Source of the DNA: Lytechinus variegatus
Taxonomy: Eukaryota; Echinodermata; Echinoidea; Temnopleuroida; Toxopneustidae
DNA length: 64,000 nt
Assembly: GCF_018143015.1 (NCBI RefSeq)
Contig: NC_054742.1
Location: 11,515,632 to 11,579,631, forward strand
Reading direction: 5' to 3'
Shown here: piece after piece, positions 24,801 to 39,800 of the stretch
Layout of the letters: each line of letters begins with the position of its first letter
Position numbering within the stretch: position 1 is the stretch's first letter
Program-made: the position numbers and the translations under genes
The notes under the pieces: generated by a model
Database searches by the model: none
What the model was told of the DNA's origin: nothing
The model's input: the letters and a program-made list of their open reading frames with translations, nothing else

Positions 24801-27800
24801 GGCTTGTTCAAGCAATTACTAAAATGCACTAAACACATCAAATTTAAACTTGATTCATGTTCAGTTCAATTCAATGTTTTATTCAATTCCAATGAAGATC
24901 AATACAAAGTATAGAATAGAGTTATTCAATGTACGGTAATAAGGCAAGAAAATGTAAGATAAAACAAGAGAATAAACAGATACAAATGTCAATGGAAAGA
25001 TACTATATTATTGGAACTGGGTGGTCATAAAAACCTACTAAGGTTTTTCAAGAAAACCACCCTTATGTAAATAAAAAAAAGTCACATGAAAATTGCAAAT
25101 GTAGTATAAATGCTAATGGAAAATTCAATAATTGAGATCATTTAATGTTATGCTGTATTCTCTTCTACTAATGCAACTCCAATGAAACCCATTACTGCTA
25201 CTGCTATTTCTATATTATAATGCCAGGTTCGTCAAAAAATGTTGAGTGCAAGTACAAAGGCATCAATGAAGACATTTTTTGGAGGAACTACTGTCATAGA
25301 TGATGAACAAGCATGCACAAAAAAGGTAAAACTTATTATTGATTGCATTTTTGTCTCACCTGCCTAGCAGAGCGAGAACTATAGGCGCCGCTTTTCTGAC
25401 GATGGCGTCTTCAACATTGAAATCTTAATCAAGGTTAAGTTTTTCTAAATGTCATCATAACTTAGAAAAATATATGGACCTAGTTCATGAAATTAGGACA
25501 TAAGGGTAATCAAGTATTACTGAATATCCTGCCTGAGTTTCAGTTCACATGACCAAGGTCAAAGGTCATTTAGGGTCAATGAACTTAGACCATGTTGAGG
25601 GAATCAATAACGAAATCTTAACCAAGGTTAAGTTTTTGAAATGTCATAACTTAGAAAGTTTATGGATCTTGTTCATGAAACATGGACATACGGGTGATAG
25701 TGTATCGCTAAAGATCCTGCTTAGGTTTCAGGTCACATGACCAAAGTCAAAGGTCACCTAGGGTCAACAAACTTTGGCCATGTTGGGAGTATTTGTGGAA
25801 TCGTCACCATAACTTTGAAATTTATGGAACTATTTTGAACATGAAACTTGGACATAAGTGTAACCATGTATCCCTGAACATCCTGTTTCAGGTCATACTA
25901 CCAAGATCAAAATTCATTTAAAGTCAATGAACTTTGGCCGTGTTGGGTAATTTGTTGAATTGGCATCATGCCAATAGAAAGCGTAATGCAGGCGAGACTG
26001 CCAGATGCTTTCAACTTGTCTCTAGGTGCTGCTTTTTGATGGTTGCTGCGTTATCAACATTGAAATCTTCACCAAGGTGAAGTTTTTGAAATGTCATAAC
26101 TTTATGTAGACCTATCTCTTAAAACCTGGACTTCAGATTAATCAAGTATCAATGAACACTGTGCATGGTGTTTCAGGTCATATTACCAAGGTGAAAGGTC
26201 ATTTAAGGTCAAATCACATCACAATATGAGTATGTAAAATACAAATAGAAATATTCAAGGACTATTGCATTATTTGTTGTGCAAATCCAATGCTTGTGAT
26301 TTTTCAGTTGTTTTTCCATGTATGGTTATAAATAAAACTTAAATTTATGATCTAAATATTATGTTTTTATTATTTTTATAGACTTAATGTATTAATCAAG
26401 AGCTCTCTTTATCCAATCCGTCAGTCTGAGGTGTCCTTACAAGGTTATCGTGAACATCAGGCAGCAAAAGATGTTGCTGGTCCTTTGACAGAAAGAGAAG
26501 AAGAGATATTGCTGGTACAGAAAAATGAAACAAGATCAGATATTGGTGTGCACACCAAGAATCAGACCTTACCAGGCCTTGCCTTCCCAGTAGAGGAAGC
26601 AGCCCTTGAGAGAATAAAGGAAGTCTTGGACTCGCGAAACACTTACGTACAGTTGGTAACTATTTCTACTCATATTCATCTTATAAATTGCAATTATTTT
26701 AAGCACTATGATTAGTGTTGAATTGCCTTGAAAGTTTAAATATTAAATTAATACAGATTAAGTACTTCTAGACTGTTATGTACAAATATTACACAATTAC
26801 TCAGCATTTATGTTGTCTCTCTTAAAAAGTTTGATTTCATGGGCCTGGCATATATTTTGTATATTGATTGAAAGTATCTCCATGAATTACAGAGAAATCA
26901 TTAATTCATTATTGTACATGTAAATTATATCATCTGATACTCTGATACTATGAAATGGGTGATTTCATATCTGATAAAACTTGTCTCATATCTTGTTTTC
27001 TGCTTTTAAGTAGACATTTTACATGGGCTTGTACTAAAAGGATAGGTGATGTCACGTTGCGTAAAAGACCATATTGGAAGCCAAAACACCTATATATTAT
27101 TGGAAAAGTGTGAAGAATCTGAATACAACAATGCAAGTTTCATGCATTTTCACTGCTTACCACATGGGAAGTTTACTTTATAAAACACAATAATTTGTGA
27201 TTCTTAATAATGGGCTTCTTTATCAATTAGATCAAGTGGTTATAAGACTAAATAGATGTAGACTAAATGATGACAGACCAACTGAGCTTAAATAAAGTGG
27301 GCATTGGACCTAAATTAATGATGCGTACATCACATTGATATTAGACAAATTTGGTTTAATGTCGCAGTCAGACCATTTGATGACTAGTGGTGGTTAGACC
27401 AAATAATAAAGGACCAAATCTATATTACACTAAATATTTATTAACCATATTGCTAATGGCTTTTAGGTGAGTTGACTACAGACTTAGTAGTAATTACACC
27501 AAGTAACAATTAGACCAAATATTTACTGAAGGAAAAGATGACTAGATCAGCAGGTTCTTAGACCAACTGATATTAGGACAAACGATATCTATTAGACCAA
27601 CTGACTGGACCAAATGGTAATAAACTGATCTGGATGATACCCTCTTGGAAACAGCTTTTTATGCCCCCACAGATGAAGTTCGGAAGGGGCATTAAGCGTT
27701 GCCCCAGTCCGTCCGTCTGTCCCCCCACTTGGTTTCTGCACAATACTTAACAAAATATTTAATGGATTAAAAAAAAATTTGGTGTGAAGGTAGATGACAC

Positions 27801-30800
27801 CAAAATACCGGCTAAGTTCTAATTCCGAGTCCGCATGTCAAAGGTCACAGCTCGTTAATTATGCGAGTTGGTTTCCGCACAATAACTCGAAAAATATTAA
27901 GTGGAATTTAAAAAATTTGGTGTGGAGGTAAATGACACCAAAATACAGGCTAAGTTTGAATTAAGAGTCGGCAGGTCAAAGGTCACAGCTCATTAAATAT
28001 GCGAGTTGGTTTCCAGACAATAACTCAAAAAATATTATATAGATTAAAAAAAATTTCATTGTGTAGGTAGATGACACCAAAATATAGACTAAGTTGGAAT
28101 TCGGAGTCTGCAGGTCAAAGGTCACAGCTCATTAGATATGCAAGTTGGTTTCCGCGTGATAGCTAATGATATATTCAACAGATTTTAAAAAAATTTGGGT
28201 GTGTAGGTAGATGAAACACAAAAAAAAGGCTAAGTTCGAATTCTGAGTCTGCAAGTCATAGGTCACAGCTCATTCAATAAGGAGTTGGTTTCTGGACAAT
28301 AACTCGAAAAATATTAAATGGATTTTAAAAATGTTTAGGTAAATGACACCAAAATACAGGCAAAGTTAGAATTTGGAGTCCAAAGGTCAAAGGTCACAGC
28401 CCATTATATATGTGAGTTGGTTTAAAGGTCTAAATTTGTTCATTATATTTTCTGCATGAAATTAATAAGTTCAGTCATATTGAATGAATTTCTGATCGCG
28501 TTATGCTGGGGCATCTGTGTCCTTTGGACATGGCAAAAAGGCTAGATATTTAATTAAAAACTTGGTAAAACTAATCAGAATGAAATACCGGTATATAAAA
28601 AAGAAGAGTTCCAATCCATCCTTTCAGCAAATTCTGGGGTGCTTTGGATGAAGGGTGGGGTTTCCCTTTAACTTGATGGGACATTATTCACCCTTTCCCA
28701 CCCAATTAAACCCAGAACAATATATTTGGTCCATTGAACCTATAGTTTTATATTTTTAAAGCATTTTTAGTTAAAGTGTGCAAAAGGGGTACTTAAGCTC
28801 GTTGTTTAGTGAGCGCCATACTAATGTGCTCAGCATCAGCCCTCCCCCCCACCAATGAAATTTTGAAAACCTATATTTTATTGCAAATTTTCAGAAAAAG
28901 TGTAAATGTGCACCAAAGTTTTTTTTCCTCTGTCTACTGGAGTCATGTTTTGGGTCGTCTGTCTGTATGTCATGTCTGTTCTTGCAATATTTTTACTTAA
29001 AGGTCAAGTCCACCTCAGAAAAATGTTGATTGAATTAATAGAGAAAATTCAGACAAGCACAGTGCTGAAAATTTCATCAAAATTGGATGTAAAATAAGAA
29101 AGTTATTACATTTCAAAGTTTCGCTTATTTTTAACAAAAGAGTTATATGAACGAGCCAGTTACATCCAAATGAGAGAGTCGATGACGTCACTCACTATTT
29201 CTTTTTTTTTATTGTTTGAATTATACAATATTTAAATTTTTACGAATTTGATGATTAGGACCTCTTTGCCTGAAGCACAAAATGTTAAATTAATGGAATT
29301 CCACGTATTCAGGGAGGAATGAAACTTCATTTCACATGACAATGACAAGAAAATATATATATTTCATATAATAAAATACAAAAGAAATAGTGAGTGAGTT
29401 ATGTCATCAGTTCCCTCATTTGCATACCGACCGAGATGTGCATATACATGTAACTGTTTTGTGAAATGAAGCAAAACTTTAAAATGTCATAAGTTTGTTA
29501 TTTTACATCCGATTTTGATGAAATGTTTTGTGTTATGCTTGTTGAATTTTTCTCTTTTATTCAAATCAAGTTTTTTTGGGGGTGGACTTGTCCTAAGAAC
29601 CGTTTGAGGATTCAACTTCAAACTTGGCTTATTTCTACATTTTGGGGGTTACCACAATTTTCTTAGAATTTAGGGTCATAGAGTCAAAGTCAAATTGTCA
29701 CAAAGGCCACATACCTTGAAATATTTAGTTCTTGCAATAATTAAACTGTTTGAGGGATCATCTTCTAAGAATTATTTGTATATTACACATTTAACAGATG
29801 AACTATGTTGGAACTTGGAAGTAAAACATCCTAACCGGTTATCGTTAAATCTAATAAATTGTGTATCATGAAAGTGAAAGGTAAATCCTTTTTTTTGCAT
29901 GAATGATTGTGAATCGTCATATGCGATAATGCATATTTTCAGACCGTATGATTATTGAAGTGTAGTGCACAATACTTCTATGATCATGACTTATTCTTTT
30001 TGTTCCAAGAGATGAGATGATATGCTTTTACTCGAAATAACATTCTGACATTTATTTCTGTTTCATTTGTTTTGACAGGAAATGAAATATGAAAAAAACA
30101 ATCTTATTGCACCCATGCGCAAAAGCCAATGGGGCAACAGCAGTCAGACATTCAATATAAAATCATTTGTGAAATGTGTAATACTAGTTGAAATACTTAC
30201 AATTGCATATTTATCGAAATGAGAGCATATATATATATATATATCATTTCTCTGAAAAATTGATAATAGCCAGGTAGGATTTTTTTTTAAATTCCTGCAT
30301 AGTTCATTTTCTCCTTTTATTGTGTTGTCGAATTATAGTGTGCCAAAAATCCTTTGGACATTTTGTACATATTGGAGGGACAGTGATCAAATTAAATTCT
30401 GGGTCACTTGGTCAAAGGTCACAGGTGATGATTGGAATACTCTTGAGCTTGTGTGTGTAATACATTTTTAGTCTGGCAATGCCAGAGTCATATTGGCAAT
30501 GAGCTGTTGAGACTTGAGTATCATCTATTTTTAACATTAACATTAAAAAAGTCACATTTGCTCATTTGTTTGGCTTACTCCCTTACTCAAGTTTTAGAAT
30601 ATTTGGTATATTCTAGACCCCCTCCCACAAAATGATATGCATGTAGCCTTATGGTTTTACTACCTGCATGTGAAATGAACATTTGTTTTGCTTCAAGTTG
30701 TTTTTCAATGATTTTATCAACAGTTGATTGATGTTGACGCAGAGATGATCAGGTTAGCAAGTTGTGAACATACAGATGTGAATACTTTGCCATCTAGAGT

Positions 30801-33800
30801 GCCTGATGATAGTCCCAGATATCATCTATTTGTGTTTCCCCATGTCTATGAAGGAGATAAACTCAACAGCATAGGTAAGACAATCACAAATTAATTAATT
30901 GAAACAGAAGTGAAAGCTGGATGTATTTGGAAAATGTTTCCAGAAAAGTGGAAGGTCTTCTGACAGTCTCAACTGCATTACTTAATGTTCTTTATAATTC
31001 CTATTTATCAATTTTACTTATACCTTCATTCTAGATGTTGAAAGGAATGCTCCAAGCTGAAAATATTCTTAGCTAAATAAAAAGAGTAAGATTCACAGAG
31101 AAAAGTGCTGAAAATTTCACCAAAATATTAAAACAAATAGCAAAGTTATGGAATTTTAAAGTTTAGCAATATATTGTGAAAATAGTTATATGCACATCAT
31201 CATGAATATTCATTACATGTGCTGATGATGTCACATCCCCACTTTCCTTGATATGTTATTATGTGAAATCATAATTTTTTTTTCATTTTTTCATACATAT
31301 GTGATGATATGTCTCCTTGGAATGAAATAAGTTGCAGCAATGAATATCCAATGTACTTAATCAGTTGTTATTCCAATATTTTTGGTTCTTGAAGGAAAAA
31401 TTTTGAATAAACCTGATTTCATATACCGTAAGGGCACTAGTATTCAACCTGTTTGGAGAGTTTCCTCAAATACATTAGAAATATAGAATTTACCTGAATT
31501 TCAGACCCGTCTTATTTCCAAGAGCAAATGCTGGTTATTCTTTTTCCATTATTTTTTTCTTCAAACTGTCCACCGTGTGCGCGGGCGATCGAATTATACG
31601 GTGATGGTTTTTGGCACTAGTATTCAATCCGTCGGCACTAGTATTCAACCTAGCGATGAAAGATGGCCCTGTCTCTCAATCTTCCCTTGTCCCATCCGAC
31701 TATGGACTAGACCATTTGAGATGAGACTAAACAGGGAATTAATCAAAGCCAGAGACTTACATAGATCTAGGTCTAATTTAGTAATCTAAACCCTTTTGAG
31801 ATTTACTATCTATCCTCACTAGGTTGAAAAACTAGTGCCATTCAGGGCAAAAGGCCATCGCTGCATAATTCGATCCTCAGCGCATACAGTCGACAGATTG
31901 ATAAAGAAAATACCAACAACAGATTACCCTTGAAATAACAAAGGTATGAAATTAAGATAAATTCCCTATTTCTAAATATTTTTGGGAATATGTCAAACTC
32001 TTTGAATTATGCCGGGTTGAATACTAGTGCCCATACGGTACTGTAGAAATTGGAAATTTTCACGGTGTTGAAATTTTCCCGGATTTAGCGGCAAGATCAG
32101 TGAACACGAATTTATGAGCATCATTTTAATGCAAGTTTTGAACTGCAGTCCAATTGCGTGTATTGTTTTGGCAAAGAGACTGCATAATTCGATCGATAGA
32201 GGGTGACATTTAAGCAAGGAAGCTTGAGCTTCAAGTAGCAGATCGGTATTTACAGTTGTGCTCAGAGGTATTCATACCTCTTGGAAAAACACGTTTTTTT
32301 GCATTTTTAATAAAAGTAAGAGTAGAACTGGGCCCTGTCTTACAAAGAGCTACAATTGATCCAATCATTCGTAACTCTATGGAAATCCAACAGTGTCATA
32401 ATTTTTTCTATATGAGATTGGCACAATGTCTTTTGTAAACAAAAAGAAGCACAGTGAATCTTCAAGAAAACAATGAATGCATGAATATACATCATAGCTA
32501 GAAAATATTTTGAACAAACATGCATAATACATGTTGACGTTGCTGGCCGTCCGTACTTGATTGGATCAATTGTAAGTCTTCGTAAGACGGGCCCAGGAGT
32601 CTGTTACAATTCAGTCAAATACATTTAGGTATCATGTACAAAAGTATGCCATTATTATTTTCACTTTATTTGCATATCAAAAGAATAGATAATTTTCCTG
32701 GATTTTCTGATGTCCAAATGTATTCATACTCCTGTTATGAACCACAGGTTAATCAATTGAATAGCTTTTATTCGCAATGACTGCCTCCAGACGTCTCCTA
32801 TAGTTTCTTTCAAGATTCAAGATTGTTTTATTGGTCCATGAATGCTAGGCATACAGAGAAATTTAGTTTCCAATGGCTTTAAACACATAACATACACACA
32901 AAATGCAAAATAAAATATATCATAGCAATCTAACTCTACAACAATACAGCTGGTCATTTTCAAACCTGAGTGACACGACAATCGGAGAGGTTTAAGGGCT
33001 CATATCTTCAAACTTAAAGGTTATGAATCAATCATGACTACTATATTATATACAATGTAGGACTGGCATGGGCCACTACAAGTTTGATTTGAATTCAACT
33101 ATTCGTTTAGTAGATATGATTAAAAAACAGTGCGTGAGTGACACGACAAATTTTGGACATGGGTTTCTGACCACTAACACATATGGTTGGATTCGTGCCC
33201 AAGTAGTTGTCATGGAGTACTGTGAGTACCAGTAAATGGACATAAATAGTGTACCTATCTAACACATATAGTCAAAATCAATCAAACCTTCTCTATGGAA
33301 AATGGTACCCACCTATATACCGTGAGTGACACGACATCCAAAACGTGAGTGACACGACAAGTGCAAAAATACAACATTTATCTCAACATTGAAAGTATTT
33401 TTGCATGATGTAGAAGAGTAAAATACCATTAACCAAAAAACAAGCTTAATTACATAATAACTGCTTTCTTTGAAGTTCATAATATGTCATCCTGATGTTT
33501 TATTCTTGGTTTATGGTCATGTTTGCCCATCAACTCACATTCCCTCTACCATACCATATTGTCACACTAGGGCTTCTACCACTCTCCTCTTTAGAGGAGG
33601 AGGGGGCACTTGAAGGAGGTGTTATGAGGTCTTGGCATTGACATCAACTCAAACATTCTTTTTGTGGCCTGATATCATTCAAAACTCTAACTCTTTCTCC
33701 CTATCTGTATATGAAAGTTCAGCATCCACAACGGATGGAATAATTTTTCCTTGTAAGAAAGGTATTCTCAATACCGTAGTCACACATCATCTGGCATGGT

Positions 33801-36800
33801 CTGGTAGCCAATGATGTCATGTATGACTCCTTTTTCTTGAAGTATTGGATTAGAATATTATCCTCCTTTAATATTTTAGGCATTGTCCAAATAGGACATG
33901 GCAGTTTCAATGTCTTTTTTGGTACCAAACCACAATCACGTTGCTGCACACTTCAGATGGACTATCAGCAAATCCTTGAGAAACTTGGGAATTCAACTCA
34001 ACAAACATAGGTTTTCTCCTGAACACTGTTGTATGTGGACCCTCCCAAGGCAGTATATGTAGGCACTGTACCAAAATTCAGAGCTATGCTTTTAGCTGGA
34101 ATCTTGTAAGCGCCTTTTCATTGCTAATTATTTGATCATATACCATACCACGGGAATCCAGGGAAAGCAACAAGGTGAAAGGCGCTGTCAGTACCTGATT
34201 CTTGCATTCTGCTACTATTACATAACAACAAGACAGTTACAAGTCATTAGCCTTTCCTTTTCTAAGCCCTTGGTTGTCACACTAAAATCCAATTCAGCAT
34301 CCCAATCAGGCTCCCTTTATACCTCAGTAGCTTTTTCCCCTCAAGGTCCAGCTCTGATCTTATCAGGGTACCCCCCCAAAAAAAAAAAATAAATGATCTA
34401 CTGGTACATGGCAACCCATCCAAAGTTGCTCAAATCAAAATGTGGTCTCAGTTGAGACTTGTTGGGACCTACATGAACATGCATTATTTTGTTGTAATGA
34501 ATATGTGTAAATGCAAATCTGCTCTGAACACACATCGGCCCGCTTACGGTAGTTTGCTGTTCAGACCCTACATGTAGTTAATCACTAGCGGTATGAATGG
34601 TGGCCGAACAAATAGTGATTTTGAACTTGGCATGTAGCTGCTTCAAGCAATATCCAAAATGTTCCGTCAAATCTCAGTACATTCCCACCTGAAATGTTTA
34701 TGTTTTCTTGCAAATTTATTTATTTCATGTCCTGGAATACAAGCTTTATGGCAAATGAAAAGGTTGATTTAATCAATCAGAAGGAAAAGAAAAACATTTT
34801 CTTTTCCGAATTTGAAAAAATGTTTGGTGTTCATGGTGATCTCTTATACACACTACTTTACTACTAAAATTTCTGCAAATTTCAAAAAAGGATCCCTGAC
34901 TTTTCTCGCTATGAGTATAACAAAGAAATAACATTGCTCAAAAGAAAAGTGAACTTTCTGCTCATTTCATGTAAATGCAGACACAGAATGTTCGAGTAAT
35001 ACCTAGACCTATGACTTGACCCATCACCAACACCAACCATTTATGCATTGTAAATATGTCCATTGCTAAAGTATAGTGGTTTTTCTCTTGATACATTCAT
35101 AATTTTGTGTTGATTGACTATGTTGTTATATTCTTAATCACAGTACATTCACCAAAATATGAATTAGGATCCAAGTCTTTACACCAATGGAAAATTGTCA
35201 AGATTTTTTAAACCAAGGCAACCACGGAGAGGAGAGAAAATAGATGAAGTTAATGTCAAATTCAATATTTCCATAAAAAGAAGATGGAGGAAATTATTAG
35301 CCTAAAATAGGCCTAAATGATGTCAGGAACAACATTTTGACTGTATCCCTGGTAAAACGCTTCAAAAATTACTGGATGTCCTTTTTTATACACAATATAA
35401 TACCGTGAGTGACACGACATTTCGTGAGCGACACGACATTGTGAGTGACACGACACAACTTTAACAGTTAATTTTAGCTTCACCTTAACACATTGGACCA
35501 AGTAACTTTATATACAATAAGGTACAAATAAACTGTATTTGCTCCAGTACTGGGATAAATTAATTTTCAGAATACACAGCTCTAGAAAACTTTTTGCATT
35601 TAAAACGTGAGTGACACGACAACCAGTTTTGAAAACTATGGAACCCAATTTTTTTCAGAAAAACACTTCACAGAATTTTTTTTGCTATTTAGGAGTTACA
35701 TGTAGATACAATACACAGCTTGTATCTTGCCAACAAATGTGCTTCTAATACAAATTTTATATTGTGATAGGCAATATGTGAATTTTAATGCAAAAATCAA
35801 CATTTTGTAACATTTTATTTCCCTTGCATAAAATTCACTGTATCTCAAGACATAATTAATAATTTTATGTAAATGAAATGGAAAAATATACTTTAAGATG
35901 TCTAGCTTCAAAAAACATTGAAGCCTAATGATTTCTAGAAAGGTTTAATTTTCACCCCCATGTCCACTTTTGTTTGAAAATGACCAGCTAAGTGATAACT
36001 TGCCTGCAATTGGTTGATATCCCTTAGAATTCATAATTTGAAATTCATAAATTATAAGAAATATGTGATGAGATGTCTGCATGCTGCAAACCCCACCCCC
36101 ATCCTAGAATGTGGTATACATGTATAATCATCATAAATTTACACTTACAAAACACCCATTCAAAAGAGAGTGATATATATGTAGGAATATATGAAAGCTG
36201 GAGGGAAAGGTAAAGCGTAGAAGGAGAAGAGAAAGAAAGGGAAAAGAAAGAATAAGAAAGGAGAGAAAAGGAGAAAAAGAAGAAGTAGAAGAACTGAGTA
36301 GGAGGAGAAGAAGAAGAAGAAAAAGAAAAAGAAGGAGAAAAAGAAAAAGTAAAAGAGGAAGAAGAAGAAAAATAAGAAAAAAAAAGAAAAATAAAGAGGA
36401 AGATATATCATCGTGTTAGTTTTGAGGTATACACATGTATAGAATTAGGAATAAAGGAGTACCGGTAGCATTAAAGGCGTGTGTGGGGGGGGGGACACAG
36501 CCGTATTCCTGAACGATTAAACCGGAACCAATCATTGAGGGGTGGGTCTTGTCTGCCATTATGGTATGTACTTTGGCAAGTATGCGTTCTTCGTAAATTG
36601 CTTGGACAGGGGACAAATCCATGCCTATCGTCCTTTGTGCAATTCGTCGAATTCGGTCTATTCTTTGTTTTTGTTCGTTTGACCTATTTCCGAAAGTACA
36701 TACCAGGTTGAAAGTTATTACACTTATGATGATTGATTGATAGAACAGTTTCAGTATAGTTTTATCGATGTGAACATTTCTAAGTTTTCGCAAGAAAAAC

Positions 36801-39800
36801 ATCTTTTGATTTGTTTTCTTTTGTACTGATAGACAATTTTGCTTCCATGAGAGCTTGTCATCAATGATTGTTCCGAGGTATTTGTACTCGTGTACCTGCT
36901 CAATGATATCTCCGTGAATACGGAGTGGTTCATGAATTTTATCACCCTTCCTGGTATTCAATATCAGGTAATGATCGTCACACCAACTGACAAAATCATT
37001 TATCTGTGAGATATATTAATTAGAATCATTGAACAGGTAGCCTGTAATCACGGTTTCGTCGGCAAACTTGATTACACTGCAGGATGTCTTCGTACCTATG
37101 TAATTACTCGTGTACAACGAGAAAAGAACAAGAGATAAGAACACAACCTTGGGGGGCTCCAATTTGCATCACCAACTCTCTTGACTGAAAATTCCCAGCT
37201 TTAAACTGATTGAATTCTCGAGCAAAGGAAATTTTGGATACATAGAATAAGTCTGGGGTTTACATTCATATCTATCAACATTTGTACAATGTAATGAGGT
37301 GCGATTGTATTGAATGCACTCGAGAAGTCAAGAAATAGTGATCGCGTGTACGACTTTGCACGATCGAGATGCTCATATATCTTATGGAGAAAAAACAAGG
37401 GTAGCATCTTCTACACTTCTCTTTGACCGATAGGCAAATTGACATGGGTCTATTTGACACTGATTCTTTTAACAATTGGACAAGAAAGAACCTTTCGAAA
37501 CATTTCATAACATTTGATGTTAGTGCTACCGGCCGGAAATCGTTCGGTTCACGGGCTTTGTTTATCTTAGGGATTGGTATAATTGTGGAGGTTTTCCACA
37601 ATTTCGGGATAACCCCTTTATCCAAACACAGTTGAAAAATATGACATAGAATTGGAGATAACTGTTGGTTACAGTATTTCAATAATCTATTGCAAATGCC
37701 ATCTGGGCCGGTTGCTTTGTTTACTTTTACTTTAACCTTTGCCAACACCCTCCTAACGTTTTCTTCAGAAAGCAGAACTCTATTACTGTCACCAAACTGG
37801 GAAATCAGGTGTTCTAAATCACCTTTCAGAACAATGTTTTCCCTATGAAAATCATGTACTTCAAATCTTGAGTAAAATCTATTGAGTTCATCAACAAAGT
37901 CTGCGGTAAAGTCCAGAGATTTTTTCTTCCCTTTGTATCTCGTAATTGTTTCCATCGTGTGCCTTGCTGCTTGAGTGTTATTTTGAGAGAAACTGCATTC
38001 AAGTTTGCTTTTGTAGGACCGTTTACAAGACTTAATCTCTCGATCATTCTGTTTTTGTACATCTTTTAGCTGACCTCGATCACCACTCTTGAACACCTTC
38101 CTTTTTTCTTGCAGCAGCTTCTTCAGCGAACTACTAACCCATGGTTTATCGTTAGCAAAGACCTTGTTTTCTTTTTTGGGTATAATCATCTCAGCACAAT
38201 ACCAAATGTAATCAGAAATTACATCGACCGACTGATCCACCGTGTTTTGTGTTTCGAAGAAAAGATTCCAATCCATTGATTCATAACATGCACGAAGTTC
38301 ATCAATTGCTTCCTCGGTCCAGCACTGACGAACCTTTGTTACCGGCTTGTTTCTTTTGAGCTTCTATTTGTAGGATGGTACTAACAAGACATTGTTGTGA
38401 TCCGATGCACCGAGTTGTGGACAGGCCTTTGTTTTGTATGCCGTGGGAACATTTCCATAGCAACGATCTAGCGTCGCATCGTTACGTGTAGGTTGTGTAA
38501 CGTACTGTTCGTATGTGGCAAAACATGTTCTAATGTGCACTGATTGAAATCCCCAGTTACAAATTTCGGGCTGTCAGGCGAAATAGATTCCAAGTGGTTT
38601 ATCCTATCAGCAGTTATCTGACTAGCCTCCTTCGTGTCCGCCCCGGGATGAATATAAACGACTATCACAAATAATTGGCTAATTTCTCTTGGTAGATAGA
38701 AAGGACGAAGCCCTATAGTCATGAAATCATTATTGGGGGTACATAGTTTTTCCTTGACTGTCCAATCATTACACCATTGATTATTGATGTACATGTACAT
38801 ACAAACACCTCCACCCTTTGTTTTCCCCGATTCAATTGTCCTATCTGATATTACTAGAGGAAAGTCTGGTATGGTTACCTCTTCCTCGGGTATAGACTGA
38901 TTTAGCCAGGTCTCTGAAAAACATAGTAGACATGATTCTCGATATTCATAGAGATGACGGGAACTAGTGCAAAGTTCATCCATTTTATTACATATTGAGC
39001 GGACATTTCCGAGTAAAATTGTAGGAAGTGGCGGTTTTGATTTACGATTACGAATGCGATTTCTCGTTCCTCCTCTCCTGCCGCGCTTTCTTGGTTTAAT
39101 CTTATGGGGAAAGTGCTCGTAATCCATCGGGGAGTGTTACGGACACTCGCGGGTAGAGTTCAAGTAGATCAGAGCGAGTGTAAACAAGTCCATTCGGCGG
39201 TACAGGGTGAGCAGAAGTTACCACAAAATTAAATGAAACGAAGAACAGGATAAACACAAGAGCAGACACACGTAATACAGGAGTTTTACTTGACAAGGTG
39301 GTGTGATTTGAAGTTTTTTAGCAGATTCTTCCTGAAAAACTGCCCCAAAGTATTATGCTCCCTCCACCATGTTTTCCTATGGGCACTGTGTTCTTTGGGT
39401 AAAAGGGATGGTCCGGGCTGAAAGTATTTATAGCAGCTATCCTCAAGGTGATTATAAGATTAACCTTACACTCAAGAATAAAGAATAGAATTCACTGAGC
39501 AAAATGCCGAAAATTTCATCAAAATTGAATAACAAATAGCAAAGTTATTGAATTTTAAAGTTTAGCAATATTCTGTGAAAACAGTCGTCATGAATATTCA
39601 TTAGGTGGGCAGATGATGTCACATCTCCACTTGTTCTTTTGTATCTTATTATATGATATTAAGTTTATTAAAAAAATTTCCTCCAAGAACTAGAAAAATT
39701 GGATTGGCAACTGATTTAGTGCATTAGATTTTTATTTCTGCAACTTATTTCATTATTAGGGAGACATATTATTCACACAAATATGAAATAATGTAAAAAG

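Larger units (their letters stand above)
26656..30723 (+). other. Twinfilin intron 6
   Basis: 4.1 kb, GTAACT...TATCAACAG. Repeats are at 27655-28530 and 28998-29595. A stretch at about 27230-27640 has many GACCAAAT/TTAGACCAA words, suggesting a decayed tandem repeat. No exon was seen. Confidence 0.8.
36416..39300 (-). mobile_element. APE-type LINE (CR1/L2/Jockey-like), degraded
   Basis: This minus-strand non-LTR retrotransposon has an endonuclease frame (39127-38468) and then reverse transcriptase (about 38380-36416). Several frameshifts and stops are visible: a 1-nt loss near 38525, an in-frame TAG near 38350, shifts near 37405-37430 and in the PQG motif near 37150, and a stop between 37010 and 36965. 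It lies inside the Tc1 relic. Confidence 0.85.

Noticed and set aside
32966..35621. Repeated GTGAGTGACACGACA considered as a CRISPR array
   Set aside because: Spacing is irregular (17 bp to 2 kb), the word is 15 bp, there are no cas genes and the DNA is from an animal nucleus.
36160..36411. Phe-rich 83-codon minus-strand frame
   Set aside because: Same cause: a GA-rich low-complexity tract next to the LINE.
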